A DNA stretch of 64,000 bases from Aphrophora alni. Its lineage: Eukaryota; Arthropoda; Insecta; Hemiptera; Aphrophoridae. Every line of letters begins with the position of its first letter. Within the stretch, counting starts at the first letter, position 1. The stretch covers positions 22,319,177 to 22,383,176 of the forward strand of contig OY740768.1 of assembly GCA_963513935.1 (NCBI GenBank). Direction: 5' to 3'. The position numbers were made by a program, and so were the translations under genes. The notes below the pieces were generated by a model that worked only from the letters and a program-made list of their open reading frames with translations, searched no databases and had not been told where the DNA came from. Shown piece by piece: positions 24,489-34,139 of this stretch.

Positions 24489-24960
24489 CTACTAAATTCT
24501 GACTGGAGGCGTGGGAGCAAGGTAGAAATTGATAATTTATTATTTTCCAAAAGAAAATACAATGTTGGGAGTTACCCAAAATAACACTGGATGTTTTGTG
24601 GGATTTGCAGTAAGAGACGTGACTGTTTTCTGTTCGCCGTTGAAAACGGGACCACAGCATCTTTGTTGTCGATAATTGAGGAGCATATTTCATTTGACAG
24701 TAATATTGTAACCGAGCAAAGGGCCTCGTACTGTGAAGTAAGTAATTTGAACATGGGTAATAATTATCAAATACTTCCAGAACTTTATTAATCCCGTAAG
24801 TGGGTCTCATACTAACACTGTGGAAAGGATATGGTGTTTCGCAAAATCATCTTTCCAAGGAATTGAAAAAAAAGGATATTGTTCCAAGTTACTGTATAGC
24901 TAACTATGTTATTACATGTGGTGAAAGGGCTTTCAGAAAGATGAAAATCTATTCCAGACA
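24489..24960 (+). pseudogene. Merlin-type (IS1016/ISXO2-like) transposase remnant
   Basis: A transposase that cuts and pastes DNA, here dead. The plus-strand frame from 24489 reads SKVEIDNLLFSKRKYNVG, then a TAA at 24582, then HWMFCGICSKRRDCFLFAVE, ENGTTASLLSIIEEHI and IVTEQRASY up to a stop at 24787-24789. This follows the ISXO2-like DDE order: V-EIDES-F-KRKYNRG, then W-FGG, then C-F--V--R----LL-II, then a T-I-SD-W--Y region. A second frame from 24805 continues with SHTNTVERIWCFAKSSF, the AHTNT-IE--W---K segment with the third acidic residue. Conserved changes: EIDES reads EIDNL, keeping the first Asp, but the SD segment reads TE. A stop, a frameshift and a missing stretch around the VNHS motif make it non-functional. 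The sequence upstream of 24489 has a stop in frame, so the N-terminus is lost or in another frame. The nearest annotated open frame starts at the internal ATG 24591. Confidence 0.82.
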
Positions 24961-24964
24961 ATCT

Positions 24965-25610
24965 TGGAACCTATAACAGTGTATTGGCCTCCAAAATGAA
25001 AAGATTGGTTTTTTTTTTTGCTGTACAATTGTACAATCCACATTGGTATCTAATAACAGTATTTGGTGTTCTATATTGTCTTACTTTCTATACTACGCTA
25101 ATCTATTAAAATATATACTTTGGGTATACAATGGCTGTTTACAGTGGAGTTGTTATATAACATGCAGAACTGAAATATCTAAATTTTTTAAAGAAAATTT
25201 CCACAAATGCTTGTAGTTTCTTTGTGTTTTAGCTTTATCTATAGGAATAAGATGGTGTTTTATTTTGAGTTATGCTTTATTGTTATTTGGTTTAGATTTA
25301 GTAACCTGTTAACAATTCTGACACTTTGATAATAGGTCTAAGGAATAAATAAATGAAATGAATGAGCGTCATGTAATAGCGTTTGACTTGTAATTTTATA
25401 GCATAAAAAATTTCAATTCATTTCTAACTGAATCAGTTCATAAATTATTAAAAGTGTACTTTTTACCATACGCAGATTTTATCTTTGTGTATGACATATA
25501 CAACGCCTCTAACTATACACATTTTACAAATTTCAGAATTACACAAAATGTGTGTGATTTATACTTACTTACCCACTTGACACGAGTTTGGTAATTACAA
25601 ACAATTTCGA
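24965..25610. other. Intergenic DNA, nothing recognised
   Basis: Probably includes the 3' non-coding part of the Merlin remnant, but no terminal repeat was identified. AT-rich with no coding signal. Confidence 0.45.
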
Positions 25611-25616
25611 TCACCA

Positions 25617-26341
25617 TTTTTTGACTGATCTTCACTTTTCATGGCCTGAAAAATCCAAGAAAGTGATTTTTGACATGCCGTCTATCCGTCATCGTTGTCG
25701 TCCCTATACACGTCCTTGTCAGCACGATAGCGGCCACAAAACTAAAGATAGGAACATGAGAGACTATAGTGTACTCTAGTAGAAATCTATTAAAATTCAA
25801 AATGGTGACTATTTTTAACAGTTTATGGTTCATATCTCGTGTTTTATTCTGTTAATAACATACTAAATATGATTCAAATTTTTACCTTACAATTTTGCAT
25901 GTAAAGCTACCAATATCACATCTTTACGATGACATATAGCAAAGTTATTGTCAAAAATGTAATTTCAAACGCTGATCTCCGAAGAAATTGTGGTTTTAGT
26001 GTAGATACAAAATCCAGCAGGGCCGAATCAGCGACACCAGCATGTCGAGTAGAGGCTTATGTATAGCTTCGAAGCCAGGGATGGCCGAGATAATGACAAG
26101 CGAATTGAGTGGAACTTTATAATTTACGAAGCCTGGCAGGGAACACCTAACGCCAAAAAAGTAGTGATGTTCACAGTTAGGAGGTTCAGAAAGCATCTTA
26201 CATACATACCCTACTATGTAAGACCTCTTGATCTACATATACAATTGCACATTTCCTACAAGACTTTTGGACATTACGCTTAGAGGACCTGCTTGTATTG
26301 CATTGTATTATGTGGTTGGATAAGTACAACAATGGCGTCCA
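25617..26341 (+). repeat. Dispersed repeat F1, full-length-like copy
   Basis: Left: TTTTTTGACTGATCTTCAC, CATGGCCTGAAAAATCC, AAAGTGATTTTTGACATGCC, GTCCCTATACACGTCC and GATAGCGGCCACAAA. Middle: ACGATGACATATAGCAAAG, TTATTGTCAAAAATGTAATT and CAAACGCTGATCTCC. Right: ACATTTCCTACAAGAC, TTAGAGGACCTGCTTGTATTG and GATAAGTACAACAATGGCG. This copy best shows the unexpanded layout, about 725 bp. Open frames at 25588-25833 and 25996-26283 fall in it and are not conserved between copies. Confidence 0.78.
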
Positions 26342-26600
26342 CAACTTTTTTTCAAATTATAATACATGAATATTAACCACTAGGAAAAAATAGTTAAATT
26401 TGTTTTATAATGCCATATTTTAAAGAAACCAACTTTTGGGCATTGCACTTAGAGGACCTGCTTGTATTGCATTGTATTATGTGTTTGGATAAGTACAACA
26501 ATGGCGTCCACAACTTTTTTTCAAATTATAATACATGAATATTACCGCCAGGAACAAATAGTTACATTTGTTTTAAAATGCCATATTTTAAAGAAACACA
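26262..26600 (+). repeat. Tandem duplication of the F1 right end, ~170-bp period
   Basis: ACTTTTGGACATTACGC at 26262 recurs as ACTTTTGGGCATTGCAC at 26432. The following 165 bases, including AGAGGACCTGCTTGTATTGC, TAAGTACAACAATGGCGTCC and AATGCCATATTTTAAAGAAAC, are over 90% identical. It extends about 90 bases beyond the usual F1 end into flanking DNA, so the duplication happened after insertion. Confidence 0.85.
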
Positions 26601-26609
26601 GAATAATAT

Positions 26610-27400
26610 ATTTTATTTCCATTTACATTTGTATAAAAACCTCAACCAATTCTGAATATTCTAGTTTGAAAAAATCATTCTACTGTACTGTTCCATTCAT
26701 ACTCGACTCTCACACATGTTTGATTAACCGAAGTAAAGTAACAAGAGTTGACATGTGGGTTGTACCAACAAACAACAGCTGATTACACTTTTTATACCCA
26801 TTGTTGCCAACCAGACCGTACAAAATATTGTTGATTGATGTATAGAGAGAGGTGATGGTTATATTCAAATACAAATACAAACAGCTGATCTCAATAGAAA
26901 TGTGTTTTATGAGTGTTTTGTTTTATGAGTGAAAATAAATACATTGCATAAAGTAATATTTATTAAGAAATAAAGAAGGTGTGCAAAAGAAATAATAATT
27001 ATCAATCATGTGTGTAAAGAGACGAGGACAAGTCAATATAGTTGGTAATAATTTATAATATTTTAAGAAGGATTATGATACGAAACATGACGAAGGATTT
27101 CTAAAAAAGAGAATATTAAAAACAGACAATACAAAAGGTGGAGCGCCGAAAATAAAACGATAGTTAAATGTTTATATATTTATTATTTTAATCACGGGGC
27201 CAGGAGGATAATTTTATTTCTTGCTTACACCGCCACTTCAACCCCTAAGCGATGTTGAAATATACCTCTTCAACTTTTAATTTATCGAACTTTAAAGCTC
27301 GTCAAAATCTCTGTTCTTTTCTGGCTCAATTAAAAACTAAAAGCAATAGTTTTAGAAAAATTAGATTGAATGCTAAATACCTCATTGTCATCATTGCTTG
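26610..27400. other. Intergenic DNA, nothing recognised
   Basis: A short TTTTATGAGTG duplication lies at about 26907-26931. The open frame at 26462-26782 starts in the duplicated F1 end and is not supported. Confidence 0.45.
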
Positions 27401-27404
27401 AAAA

Positions 27405-27545
27405 AATAACAAAATAAAAACCAAATACCCAAATGACAAGGTCGGTAGAGAACAAGAGTTGGTCAAAATAGTTCTGATTAAAGATGAGGATCTAACCCAA
27501 GACTAAATGAAGACAAGTGTAGAACTCGCTAGGTTATCTCGGTAT
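27405..27545 (+). repeat. Dispersed repeat F2 copy
   Basis: Blocks GAACAAGAGTTGGTCAAA, GATCTAACCCAAGACTAAATG, GTGTAGAACTCGCTAGG and CTCGGTATTGTCAC align with the other F2 copies. The frame that is open in the 13.0 kb copy has a stop here (DLTQD then TAA). Confidence 0.65.
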
Positions 27546-27549
27546 TGTC

Positions 27550-28270
27550 ACACTATTACTCCACTGTAAGTAAATCTTCGAGAGGTTAAACGTTAAAAAT
27601 GGCTACACAGAGATACCGCTAACCAATACAAATTGTGATGAAAATATCGAGTGATTTGATGGCATACGTTTCCGATACGTTAAATCGTCTAAGATAGAGA
27701 GTTGGATTGAGAAAATTTGACTTAGTGGTCCCAACAAAAGTAAATCTATCAGAGACAAATCTGACGACCGTAAAGGGCACAATCCACAGAATTTCTATTA
27801 ACAGTCCACTGATCTGGAAATATTAAATCAATAGTACCGGACATAATTTCTTCAGGCAAAATACTCAATCCAGCAAAAAGGTCACCAAAAATTCCAGTTC
27901 AAACATTTATTTTTGCTATATGTTGGGTATGAACATCTTGAATTATCTTTGGATTCAAGTCGCTCCAATAGTGACAAATATTTCGATTACGTATCCAACT
28001 ATTCTAACTCAATCGTAATTTATGTGTAAAAATAGAAAAATATTATTAAAACACAAAATTTTTAACAAGGAAAAAACAGCTGTAATAACTCTAGCAGACA
28101 GTGTTTTAGTTAAACTTTGTTTGTAAAAATTAGGTTTTACTATTCCATGAAAGTGATGTCAATCATTTTCGATATTTCCATTTCATCTATAAACTACATA
28201 AACCTCCTTGACCATCTACATTTATTGATGCATATGTTACATTCTCATAATTTGTTCAAACACATTAAAA
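27550..28270. other. Intergenic DNA, nothing recognised
   Basis: AT-rich with no shared repeat and no domain. The plus-strand frame at 28117-28323 is Ile/His-rich, runs into repeat F5 and is not called. Confidence 0.45.
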
Positions 28271-28274
28271 TTAA

Positions 28275-28560
28275 AGTAATAAACTACCAAACAATAAAGA
28301 GAACACCAGTTAGTTTAAAATAAAATAACGGACGTTTTACATTTATAAGCCACAAACACTCAAGGAAAATCCATTTTCTACATGTCTTCGCTAAATCCTT
28401 ATTTTCTTTTTGTAGAGACTTTACTTATCCCTGTTTTAACGTTCAGGCAGGATCAAAGCTCCCTTATTCCCCCCCCCCCAAAGGAACCTCAAAGCAGTCC
28501 TCTTGTGACGCTATAACTGTATTTCAATATGAATATTTCATCAATTACGTTACATACCTA
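28275..28560 (-). repeat. Dispersed repeat F5, inverted copy
   Basis: Read on the minus strand it matches 37075-37360 and 49545-49840: ACAGTTATAGCGTCACAAG, GGACTGCTTTGAGG, TTTGATCCTGCCTGAACG, AACAGGGATAAGTAAAG, ATAAGGATTTAGCG and GTTTGTGGCTTATAAATGTA. A C-run at about 28470-28480 replaces the GAGGG block of the other copies. Non-coding, of unknown class. Confidence 0.75.
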
Positions 28561-28564
28561 AGGT

Positions 28565-29115
28565 GCTTACTTCAGAAAACAATATTATAAGTTACTATTC
28601 AAATTATATTTTCACAAAAACATAAAATAATTTTCTTTCACGAATTTGCGAAATTACTTTTTTTAATTAAACAAATTGCCTTTCATTATGACATTATCGC
28701 AACCCACACAACAATATTCACAGACCTCTAAATAAGACCATATCTACTTTACACTTGAACAAAACACCAATGTCAGTTAAATCTTATAAAAGAATAAGGT
28801 TTTGTTGTTGGTGGTTAAATCAATACATCCACACATTTTTCTTGTTTTACTGGAACACATAATTATTCAACATACATCGCCCTTCAATTCCTTTACTTGT
28901 ATAGGCAACTTGGCCCTATTATCTGCAAATGACGTTAAAAATTTGTTTTTTGAAAACCTAACGTAGCACTCAATAATATTCATATATCAAAAGTAACAGT
29001 GAATAACACCATATCTACTGTATAGATGAACAAATACCGGTGACGGGAGGAAATAATAACAGTCAAATATATTCATTGCTTAACCTTAGAATTACTTATT
29101 TAAATAAATATCTTT
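28565..29115. other. Intergenic DNA, nothing recognised
   Basis: AT-rich with no coding or repeat signal that I can support. Confidence 0.45.
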
Positions 29116-29119
29116 TGTG

Positions 29120-29468
29120 TAGCCGATTGTAGTCTTTTTTGTTATTACACTTAGAAACACGTTTCGCTGCACAAAGGTACCATCTTCAGGTTAGTTAATT
29201 ATGAACAAAACATAACACATCACACAACACTAAAACAAATAAAAAACTAGAAGAATTTAGAGTACCATACCTCTAGGATGTTCTTGATATTTATTGCAAA
29301 AGTTATAACGCAAATAATAAACATTCAACACATGTTTTTCATGTGTATTTTAGTGTTATGTAATGTGTATTGTGTGACTTTTGTTCAATTGACTTGCCTG
29401 AAGATGCTGCCTGTGTACTACGAAACATGTAGATAAGTTTAATAACGAAAAAACTATAATTGACTACA
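29120..29468. mobile_element. Foldback element with Penelope-like terminal motifs
   Basis: The arms at about 29120-29240 and 29345-29468 are inverted repeats of each other over about 120 bases at roughly 70%. On the minus strand the left arm reads CTGAAGATGG...CAGCGAAACGTG. On the plus strand the right arm (29398-29430) reads CTGAAGATGC...TACGAAACATG. Both are followed by a TTTAATAACGAAAAAACTA-type stretch. The element is about 350 bp with a spacer of about 100 bases and no frame. The CTGAAGA...CGAAAC pattern resembles ends of Penelope-like elements, where an inverted pair of termini is common. A MITE is the alternative. Confidence 0.6.
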
Positions 29469-29474
29469 CAAGAA

Positions 29475-30340
29475 GTATTCATTATATGTTGAATGCTGAA
29501 TAAGTGGTTAGATCCTTGTATTATAATTTAGCAACACAGTGTAATACTAACGTATGTTGGAGGATTTGTGTTTAAGAGTAAAGATTTTATTCAATTTACT
29601 GAAAAATCTGTACGTTACTTTTTCTTCGCAGAATTATATAACTGTATACTTGTATTTTACTAAATAAAGTTTTTACATTTTTAGATTTTCAAGTAGTATA
29701 ACAATATTATGAACCAATAGTTCGATATAGACGTTTTAGCGTTGCCTTTCAAATAAAAGCCTAAATGACGCTGTTGGAATAATGATTTCAAGTTAAGCTC
29801 CTGTCAAAATGCTGATATGAGTGACTTTGGTGAATTGTAGAATTTTTTAATAATTTTAACGTATTTATTTCATGTTCGGTAACACGCGGAAAAACTCAAC
29901 ACAACGCCATCAGCCGGATTCGAACAGTTACTTTCACTAGTCTTAAACAGAAAAGTCGTTCGTTATTGTTGGTATTGTGTATGTTTTGTAAAATAGATCT
30001 GTCATTAATTTAAAAAAAGAATAGGGACACACACATGCTGACAAAAAAGAGTTGATTTTAATAGGACTTCTGTAATGTAAGAAAAACAAACGAAAAATAT
30101 TCAAAGTGTGGTGACATGTTTTTGAGCGCACTCTACGGTAGCTATAGTTAGACATTTTTTAAGTTGACATTAGTAAAAGAATCCTATTAATTTCTCTTAA
30201 TGCGGAAAGATATTTGGTCACGTTGAAACTACATTGTGAGATAAACGTAAGGAAAATTTGTTTGTCCCTTCTGAATACAGAAATACCTGTCACTTAATAT
30301 ATACCAATGGATTAAAACATTTTGTATAACCTAACCTCAA
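29475..30340. other. Intergenic DNA with a lone B-box-like motif
   Basis: On the minus strand at about 29910-29925 GTTCGAATCCGGCTGATGGC contains a perfect Pol III B-box core (GTTCGAATCC). No A box at the right spacing and no cloverleaf could be drawn, so at most this is a fragment of a tRNA-derived SINE. Nothing else was recognised. Confidence 0.35.
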
Positions 30341-30346
30341 TTTGAT

Positions 30347-31008
30347 TTTTACAATATTTTCGACATATCGTCCTTACGTCCCCGATGTCGTCTCAACTTA
30401 AACTCGACAGCAACCACAACATTAAGGGGGGGGGTATGCAATTTGATATAGAAAACTACAATGTACTCACTTGGAGCCCAATTAAAATTCAGAAAAATCA
30501 ATTTGAAAATGTCAAAATGGTGGTAATTTTAAACGGTTTGTTGGTTATAACTTGTGTGCTGTTCAACTAAATTAAAAAAATTACAATTTTAATTTATCCA
30601 CGTAATGGTACCCAATCCCACCTATCTACGATGACAAACAGCGAAGTTATTGTTTGAAATCTTATTTAGAACTGTAAATTCCCAACAAAATGTGATAATC
30701 GTATAGTCACCTATAGTATGTGACCTCTCCTTGAAGTATGTACAACTTCAAGAACCGAGACACTAACACAAGGAGAGCGAGTGGAGGCCGACGTCACTGA
30801 AGCAACGATATATAAAACTACGGGGTTCAGAAAACTTGGGTAACAACTGTTTTAAATAAACTTACCCTGCAGTATGTAAGGGACCCTTTGATCTGTAAAT
30901 GACATTTAACATTTCCTACAACCCCCAAGAGACATACTTTTGATTATTACATTTATAGGATCTGCTTGTATTATAGGGCTGGGTAAATACCACGATAGCC
31001 CTCACAAA
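30347..31008 (+). repeat. Dispersed repeat F1, copy with degraded left part
   Basis: Blocks TTTTCGACATATCGTCC, GATGTCGTC, AATGTCAAAATGGTGG, CGATGACAAACAGCGAAG, TTATTGTTTGAAATCTTA, GAGAGCGAGTGGAGG, ACATTTCCTACAACCC, GATCTGCTTGTATTATAGG and GGGTAAATACCACGATAG follow the F1 order. An 8-G run at about 30426-30434 lies in it. The frame at 30385-30570 is not conserved in other copies. Confidence 0.65.
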
Positions 31009-32077
31009 CTGTTTTAGTTTTAGTTTAACAGTCTTTCCTTAATATAGAAGGCTCAACAAAAATTCATCACCTATACGTAAATAGCAATATAATAAGCCAT
31101 CTGCATTAGTTTTGCAGCCCTTATTAAATATTTGCAACAAGAAGTCATAATTAATTTTGCAATTAATTCATGTTTTGTCGTTTTATAAATATTCAAATTA
31201 TCATCTTCGTGATATGTTAGAATATTTGGACAAAAAAAGTCATCTCTTTTATAAACATAATCAAACTAATTTAAGTGAAAATAAATAGGAGTAATTAAAA
31301 TTTACTGTTGTTATATAAATATTATGAAATTAATAAAGCAAGGTTAATATTATTTGTGGAGGAATAGAACTATTCCTCGGTTCAACAGTAATATCTATGT
31401 TCAATCAGACCGGAGGCAAAGACACAACTGGTGTTCTACTTACTAAGATTTGAATTTACTTCATGCAGAAACTAATTGCTAAATGACAATATAACATGTG
31501 TGGCTTTGTTACCATGACAACCGACATATTGTTTTGACATTCCTTACTTGGATTAATAATTGACATCTATTATGACTAATTTCGATTATACTTCTGATAA
31601 TCAACTGAAATGATAATTTTGCTTCACAAGTACAGTTTGAAATGTATCTTCGTAGTGAATATTCTAGGTTAGGTTCTACTGAAATAAAACTAATCTATTA
31701 TTTAGGACTAGTATATTCACATGACGTGTTCAAAGTGATGTACTTTATATTTTCCAATGCATGGCTTTTTTTTATACACATTTTCAAAAGGCTTCTGTGT
31801 TGTGGACAGTGTAAAGTTTATGATTGCTTCTTTCAACTCGTTGATTGTGTTTGGATGATTATTTTCACCAACCGATACTAAAAATAAAAAATCTGTTGTG
31901 TTAAATCAAGCAATTATGAAGGAAAAAATTCAATGAAATGAAACATTTTCCAAAAGAGTAAAGATTAGAAGGTCTAAGAAGTATGAACTGTACATTATGA
32001 CTTCATTTTGTTGAAGTAATCATTTTACTCATTCTGTATAAGAAATATATGGTATCCTTAGTAAAATGTTAACCTTC

Positions 32078-33412
32078 ATTTTTGAATTATCTTCACGTTT
32101 CACAGCCTCAGAAAACTGAAAAAGTGATTTTCGACATACGGTCCGATCGTCGTCATAGTTGAAGTTCGTAAAAATCGAACAGAAAATGGCGGCTATTTAA
32201 AAAAGCTCTCGTATGATATTCAAATCAAAACAAACTAAATTAGATACACGTTTGCAGATTTCCATTCTGCAAATATTGAATGATGAGAAATTCCTCCCTG
32301 CGATGTCAAATAGCGAGGTTACTGTCACAAATAGCTAGGTTACTGTCACAAATAGCGAGGTTACTGTCACAAATAGCGAGTTTGCTGTCACAAATAGCGA
32401 GGTTACTGTCACAAATAGCGAGGTTACTGTTACAAATAGCGAGGTTACTGTCACAAATAGCGAGGTTTGTCACAAATAGCGAGGTTACTGTCACAAATAG
32501 CGAGGTTACTGTCACAAATAGCGAGTTTGCTGTCACAAATAGCGAGGTTACTGTCACAAATAGCGAGGTTACTGTTACAAATAGCGAGGTAACTGTCACA
32601 AATAGCGAGGTTACTGTCACAAATAGCGAGGTAACTGTCACAAATAGCGAGGTTACTGTCACAAATAGCGAGGTAACTGTCACAAATAGCGAGGTTACTG
32701 TCACAAATAGCGAGGTAACTGTCACAAATAGCGAGGTAACTGTTACAAATAGCTAGGTTACTGTCACAAATAGCGAGGTTACTGTCACAAATAGCGAGGT
32801 TACTGTCACAAATAGCGAGGTTACTGTCACAAATAGCGAGGTTACTGTCACAAATAGCGAGGTTACTGTCACAAATAGCTAGGTTACTGTCACAAATAGC
32901 GAGGTTACTGTCACAAATAGCGAGGTTACTGTCACAAATAGCGAGGTTACTGTCTCACATCGCGAGGTTACTGTCACAAATAGCGTGGTTACTGTCTCAC
33001 ATCGCGAGGTTACTGTCACACATCGCGAGGTTACTGTTACAAATAGCGAGGTTACTGTCACAAATAGCGAGGTTACTGTCACAAATAGCGAGGTTACTGT
33101 CACAAATAGCGAGGTTACTATCACAAATGTAATTTCAAATCCTGACGTAAAAACATATTCGTATAACTACGAGACAGTACCTAGTCACGTAGCGAGTGGA
33201 GATTCCATCCCGTACGTACAACTTGGAGGACCGCCAGTGCGAGACGAGTGAAGCGAGTGGAAACTATACATATCTATGAAGTTCAGGAAACCTTTCTAAC
33301 ATCTACTCAGTAAGAGCCCTTGATTGCCAATAAAAATTGACATTTCCTACAAAGCCCAAAGACCATCTTTTGAGTATTACATTGTTGGGTAAGTACCATG
33401 ATTGCGACCATT
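32078..33412 (+). repeat. Dispersed repeat F1 copy expanded by an internal minisatellite
   Basis: Left part (TTTTTGAATTATCTTCACG, CACAGCCTCAG, AAAGTGATTTTCGACATAC, AAAATGGCGGCTATT) and right part (GTAATTTCAAATCCTGACG, GCGAAGCGAG-type block, TTGACATTTCCTACAAAGC, GGGTAAGTACCATGATTGCG) match the other F1 copies. The middle block that is single in those copies is replaced by an array of about 820 bases. It lies inside the F3 transposase remnant in opposite orientation, so it inserted after or during that element's decay. Confidence 0.8.
32306..33128 (+). repeat. 21-bp minisatellite, about 39 units
   Basis: The unit GAGGTTACTGTCACAAATAGC repeats head to tail, with one unit shortened near 32463. 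Variants are ordered rather than random. The set GAGTTTGCTGT, then GAGGTTACTGTC, then GAGGTTACTGTT occurs at about 32378 and again at about 32523. A 42-base dimer alternating GAGGTAACTGT and GAGGTTACTGT spans about 32586-32735. A CACATCGC variant clusters at about 32950-33025. Since 21 is a multiple of three, long frames cross it on both strands (VTVTNSE on plus, SLFVTVT on minus). These are by-products, with no start context or domain. Confidence 0.95.
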
Positions 33413-33884
33413 CATTTATTTCTCTTTCAATAAGGTGGCCTAGGATTGAATGTGTAATTAATCATTTGGTTATTCACTTTTTAACTGATAGTAGAATCTC
33501 CTAGTGATCCGATAGGCTTACTAGTTTCGAAATATTTTATGTCAAATAATATCTGAGTAATGTCTTTCTGAGTTGATGATATTTTCAAGAAATGACGGTC
33601 CTAAAATTTTACGATATCGCTCAATCAAACTACAACTTTTTCGGGATGTATAAGTATGCTCATGAATAAGTTGTCTGTGCACCACAGTTTCCTGCTAGTG
33701 AAATGAAGCCTCGTCAGTATAAAAGCATTCACCCAACACTTTTACTCCTTCAACAGTGCTAAAACAAAGGGGGGGGGTGACGTTCCCACATACTCCTGCT
33801 GACCACTTGCTCTCTGGTAATATCCAACCGCGAATATTGCTACACTCCAGTATATTCACTTAAAATGAACAAGATATCTATAGT

Positions 33885-34135
33885 TACTATACTTTTCTAC
33901 AAAAATTCATTTAATTGCAAAGAATACAGCATTTTAGAGAATAACTCCGTCATTGGTGTACATGTACTCAACCTTTACGTTGGCACCACAATGGCTTGTG
34001 TATGAAACAACTAACGACGACTTAGTTATCGAAACGTTGTATTGTTACCAAAAATGTTATGGAAGATTATTTGTTTTCATTCGTTTGTGACATAGAAGTA
34101 TTTCTTTACTCTCTGTATACTATTTTAGAGAATAT
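33885..34135. other. Spacer with a possible Penelope-type terminus
   Basis: AACGACGACTTAGTTATCGAAACGTTG at about 34013-34040 resembles the GAAACGT terminal block of Penelope-like elements (described as a pattern). No protein motif is adjacent. Confidence 0.3.
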
Positions 34136-34139
34136 GTTT

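Larger units (their letters stand above)
31340..33880 (-). pseudogene. DDE transposon F3, copy 1, interrupted by an F1 insertion
   Basis: Minus-strand order: near 33865-33785 LSEYTGV and RLDITREQVVSRSMWERHP fit the N-terminal helix-turn-helix pattern of insect DDE elements (EYADM-LIYGE---N---A--LY-ERYP). At 33722-33699 TDEASFH matches the SDEAHFH catalytic block. At 33612-33550 ILGPSFLENIINSERHYSDI fits the I-GP-FF----V-S-RY---L block. Then the F1 element (32078-33412) intervenes. Past it, about 31850-31690 gives NTINELKEAI and CIGKYKVHHFEHV, the -EELK--I and G-HFEH C-terminal motifs. The 3' non-coding sequence at 31640-31345 is shared with the other two copies. Multiple stops and frameshifts are present, so the copy is long dead. 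The family name is not resolved further by eye. Confidence 0.65.

Noticed and set aside
24572..24810. Minus-strand frames of 60 and 109 codons opposite the Merlin remnant
   Set aside because: They are shadows of the plus-strand transposase frame, whose motifs are clear.
29905..29930. tRNA gene on the minus strand (GTTCGAATCC box)
   Set aside because: No A box at the correct distance and no acceptor or anticodon stem could be drawn.
32306..33128. CRISPR array
   Set aside because: Units are directly head to tail without unique spacers, and the sequence is eukaryotic in character.
32280..33251. Long open frames (88-158 codons) with VTVTNSE or SLFVTVT repeats on both strands
   Set aside because: They follow automatically from a 21-base tandem repeat, exist on both strands, and F1 copies without the array have no such frame.
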